The notes under the pieces were generated by a model. That model did no database searches. It saw only the letters and a list, made by a program, of their open reading frames with translations, and had not been told where the DNA came from. Shown here piece after piece: positions 13,561 through 13,650 of a stretch of 13,650 nucleotides of DNA. The stretch's first letter is position 1; each line of letters opens with the position of its first letter. This DNA comes from an uncultured Lachnospiraceae bacterium (lineage in GTDB: Bacteria; Bacillota; Clostridia; Lachnospirales; Lachnospiraceae), in contig CAJUQZ010000125.1 of the NCBI GenBank assembly GCA_910588755.1, positions 1 through 13,650 of the forward strand, read 5' to 3'. The translations under genes and the position numbers were made by a program.

Positions 13561-13650
13561 TTATTTATGAAACTCATCTTTTTTGAGTTGTCTTTTTAGA
13601 TTTGTCCTTTTTAGATCTGTCCTTTTTAGATTTGTCCTTTTTAGATTTGT
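13561..13650 (-). CDS. 3' end of a probable gene with tandem pentapeptide-coding repeats (partial)
   Basis: The minus-strand frame ending with TAA at 13561-13563 is open to the window edge (29 codons). It reads four copies of the five-residue unit T-N/D-L-K-R, then QLKKDEFHK. TNLKR resembles the A(D/N)LXX pattern of pentapeptide-repeat proteins. A second frame, ending at a TGA at 13574-13576, is also open and reads KSKKD repeats, a Lys-rich tail as seen at many Firmicutes protein ends. The sequence cannot decide which is translated, and a non-coding repeat is possible. Confidence 0.4.
   Translation of the reverse strand, partial: TNLKRTNLKRTDLKRTNLKRQLKKDEFHK
13577..13650. repeat. 15-bp tandem direct repeats running off the right edge
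   Basis: On the minus strand the unit ACAAATCTAAAAAGG is repeated without gaps. From the window edge, two perfect copies are followed by one with A-to-G at the fifth base and one that loses the final bases at 13591. The unit length is a multiple of three, as expected for a coding repeat, but iteron-like arrays can look the same. Confidence 0.8.

Noticed and set aside
13577..13650. Tandem repeats as a CRISPR array
   Set aside because: Copies are only 15 bp and contiguous with no spacers.

Overview
The window looks like a piece of a Firmicutes genome, most likely class Clostridia and plausibly Lachnospiraceae. The basis is strong GGAGG-type ribosome binding sites, tightly packed and overlapping genes, TATAAT promoters, and gene families typical of gut clostridia (LytTR-DUF3021 pair, Rep_3-type initiator, MoxR-DUF58 operon, 4HB chemoreceptor). 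The assignment rests on protein style and not on a search. Most of the window has balanced base composition; the last ~750 bases are visibly more AT-rich.

Layout. All genes but one lie on the minus strand. Reading left to right: a P/Q-rich single-pass membrane protein (48-1772) follows 4 nt after a lone ABC transporter ATPase (1777-2454); a Rep_3-like replication initiator (2563-3654) carries a near-consensus parS (ParB-binding) palindrome inside its coding sequence; a three-gene operon encodes a MoxR-type AAA+ ATPase, a DUF58 protein and a DUF4129-like polytopic membrane protein (transcribed 7128 to 3767); next is a chemoreceptor with a polytopic N-terminus and no HAMP domain (7222-8685); then a translationally coupled operon LytTR regulator, DUF3021 membrane protein and CPBP-family membrane protease homologue (transcribed 10659 to 8869). 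The one plus-strand gene is a classical chemoreceptor (10830-12506), divergent from the LytTR operon. A ~400-base intergenic stretch with three consecutive stem-loops follows, then a GNAT acetyltransferase (12905-13369) and, at the right edge, the 3' end of a probable minus-strand gene made of 15-bp tandem repeats.

How the genes work together. MoxR-DUF58-DUF4129 is a known envelope-associated chaperone-like module. LytTR-DUF3021-CPBP looks like a self-regulated membrane module; its promoter has tandem heptamers just upstream of the -35. The ABC ATPase has no permease in view, so the operon may continue beyond the left edge or the ATPase may work with the single-pass protein.

Points most worth a second look: the parS-like site inside the rep gene, the His-to-Tyr change in the second motif of the CPBP protein, the ABC ATPase/PQ-rich protein pair, the triple stem-loop element at 12717-12832, and the tandem-repeat gene end at 13561-13650. 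I found no clear proof of an entirely new system; these are candidates.
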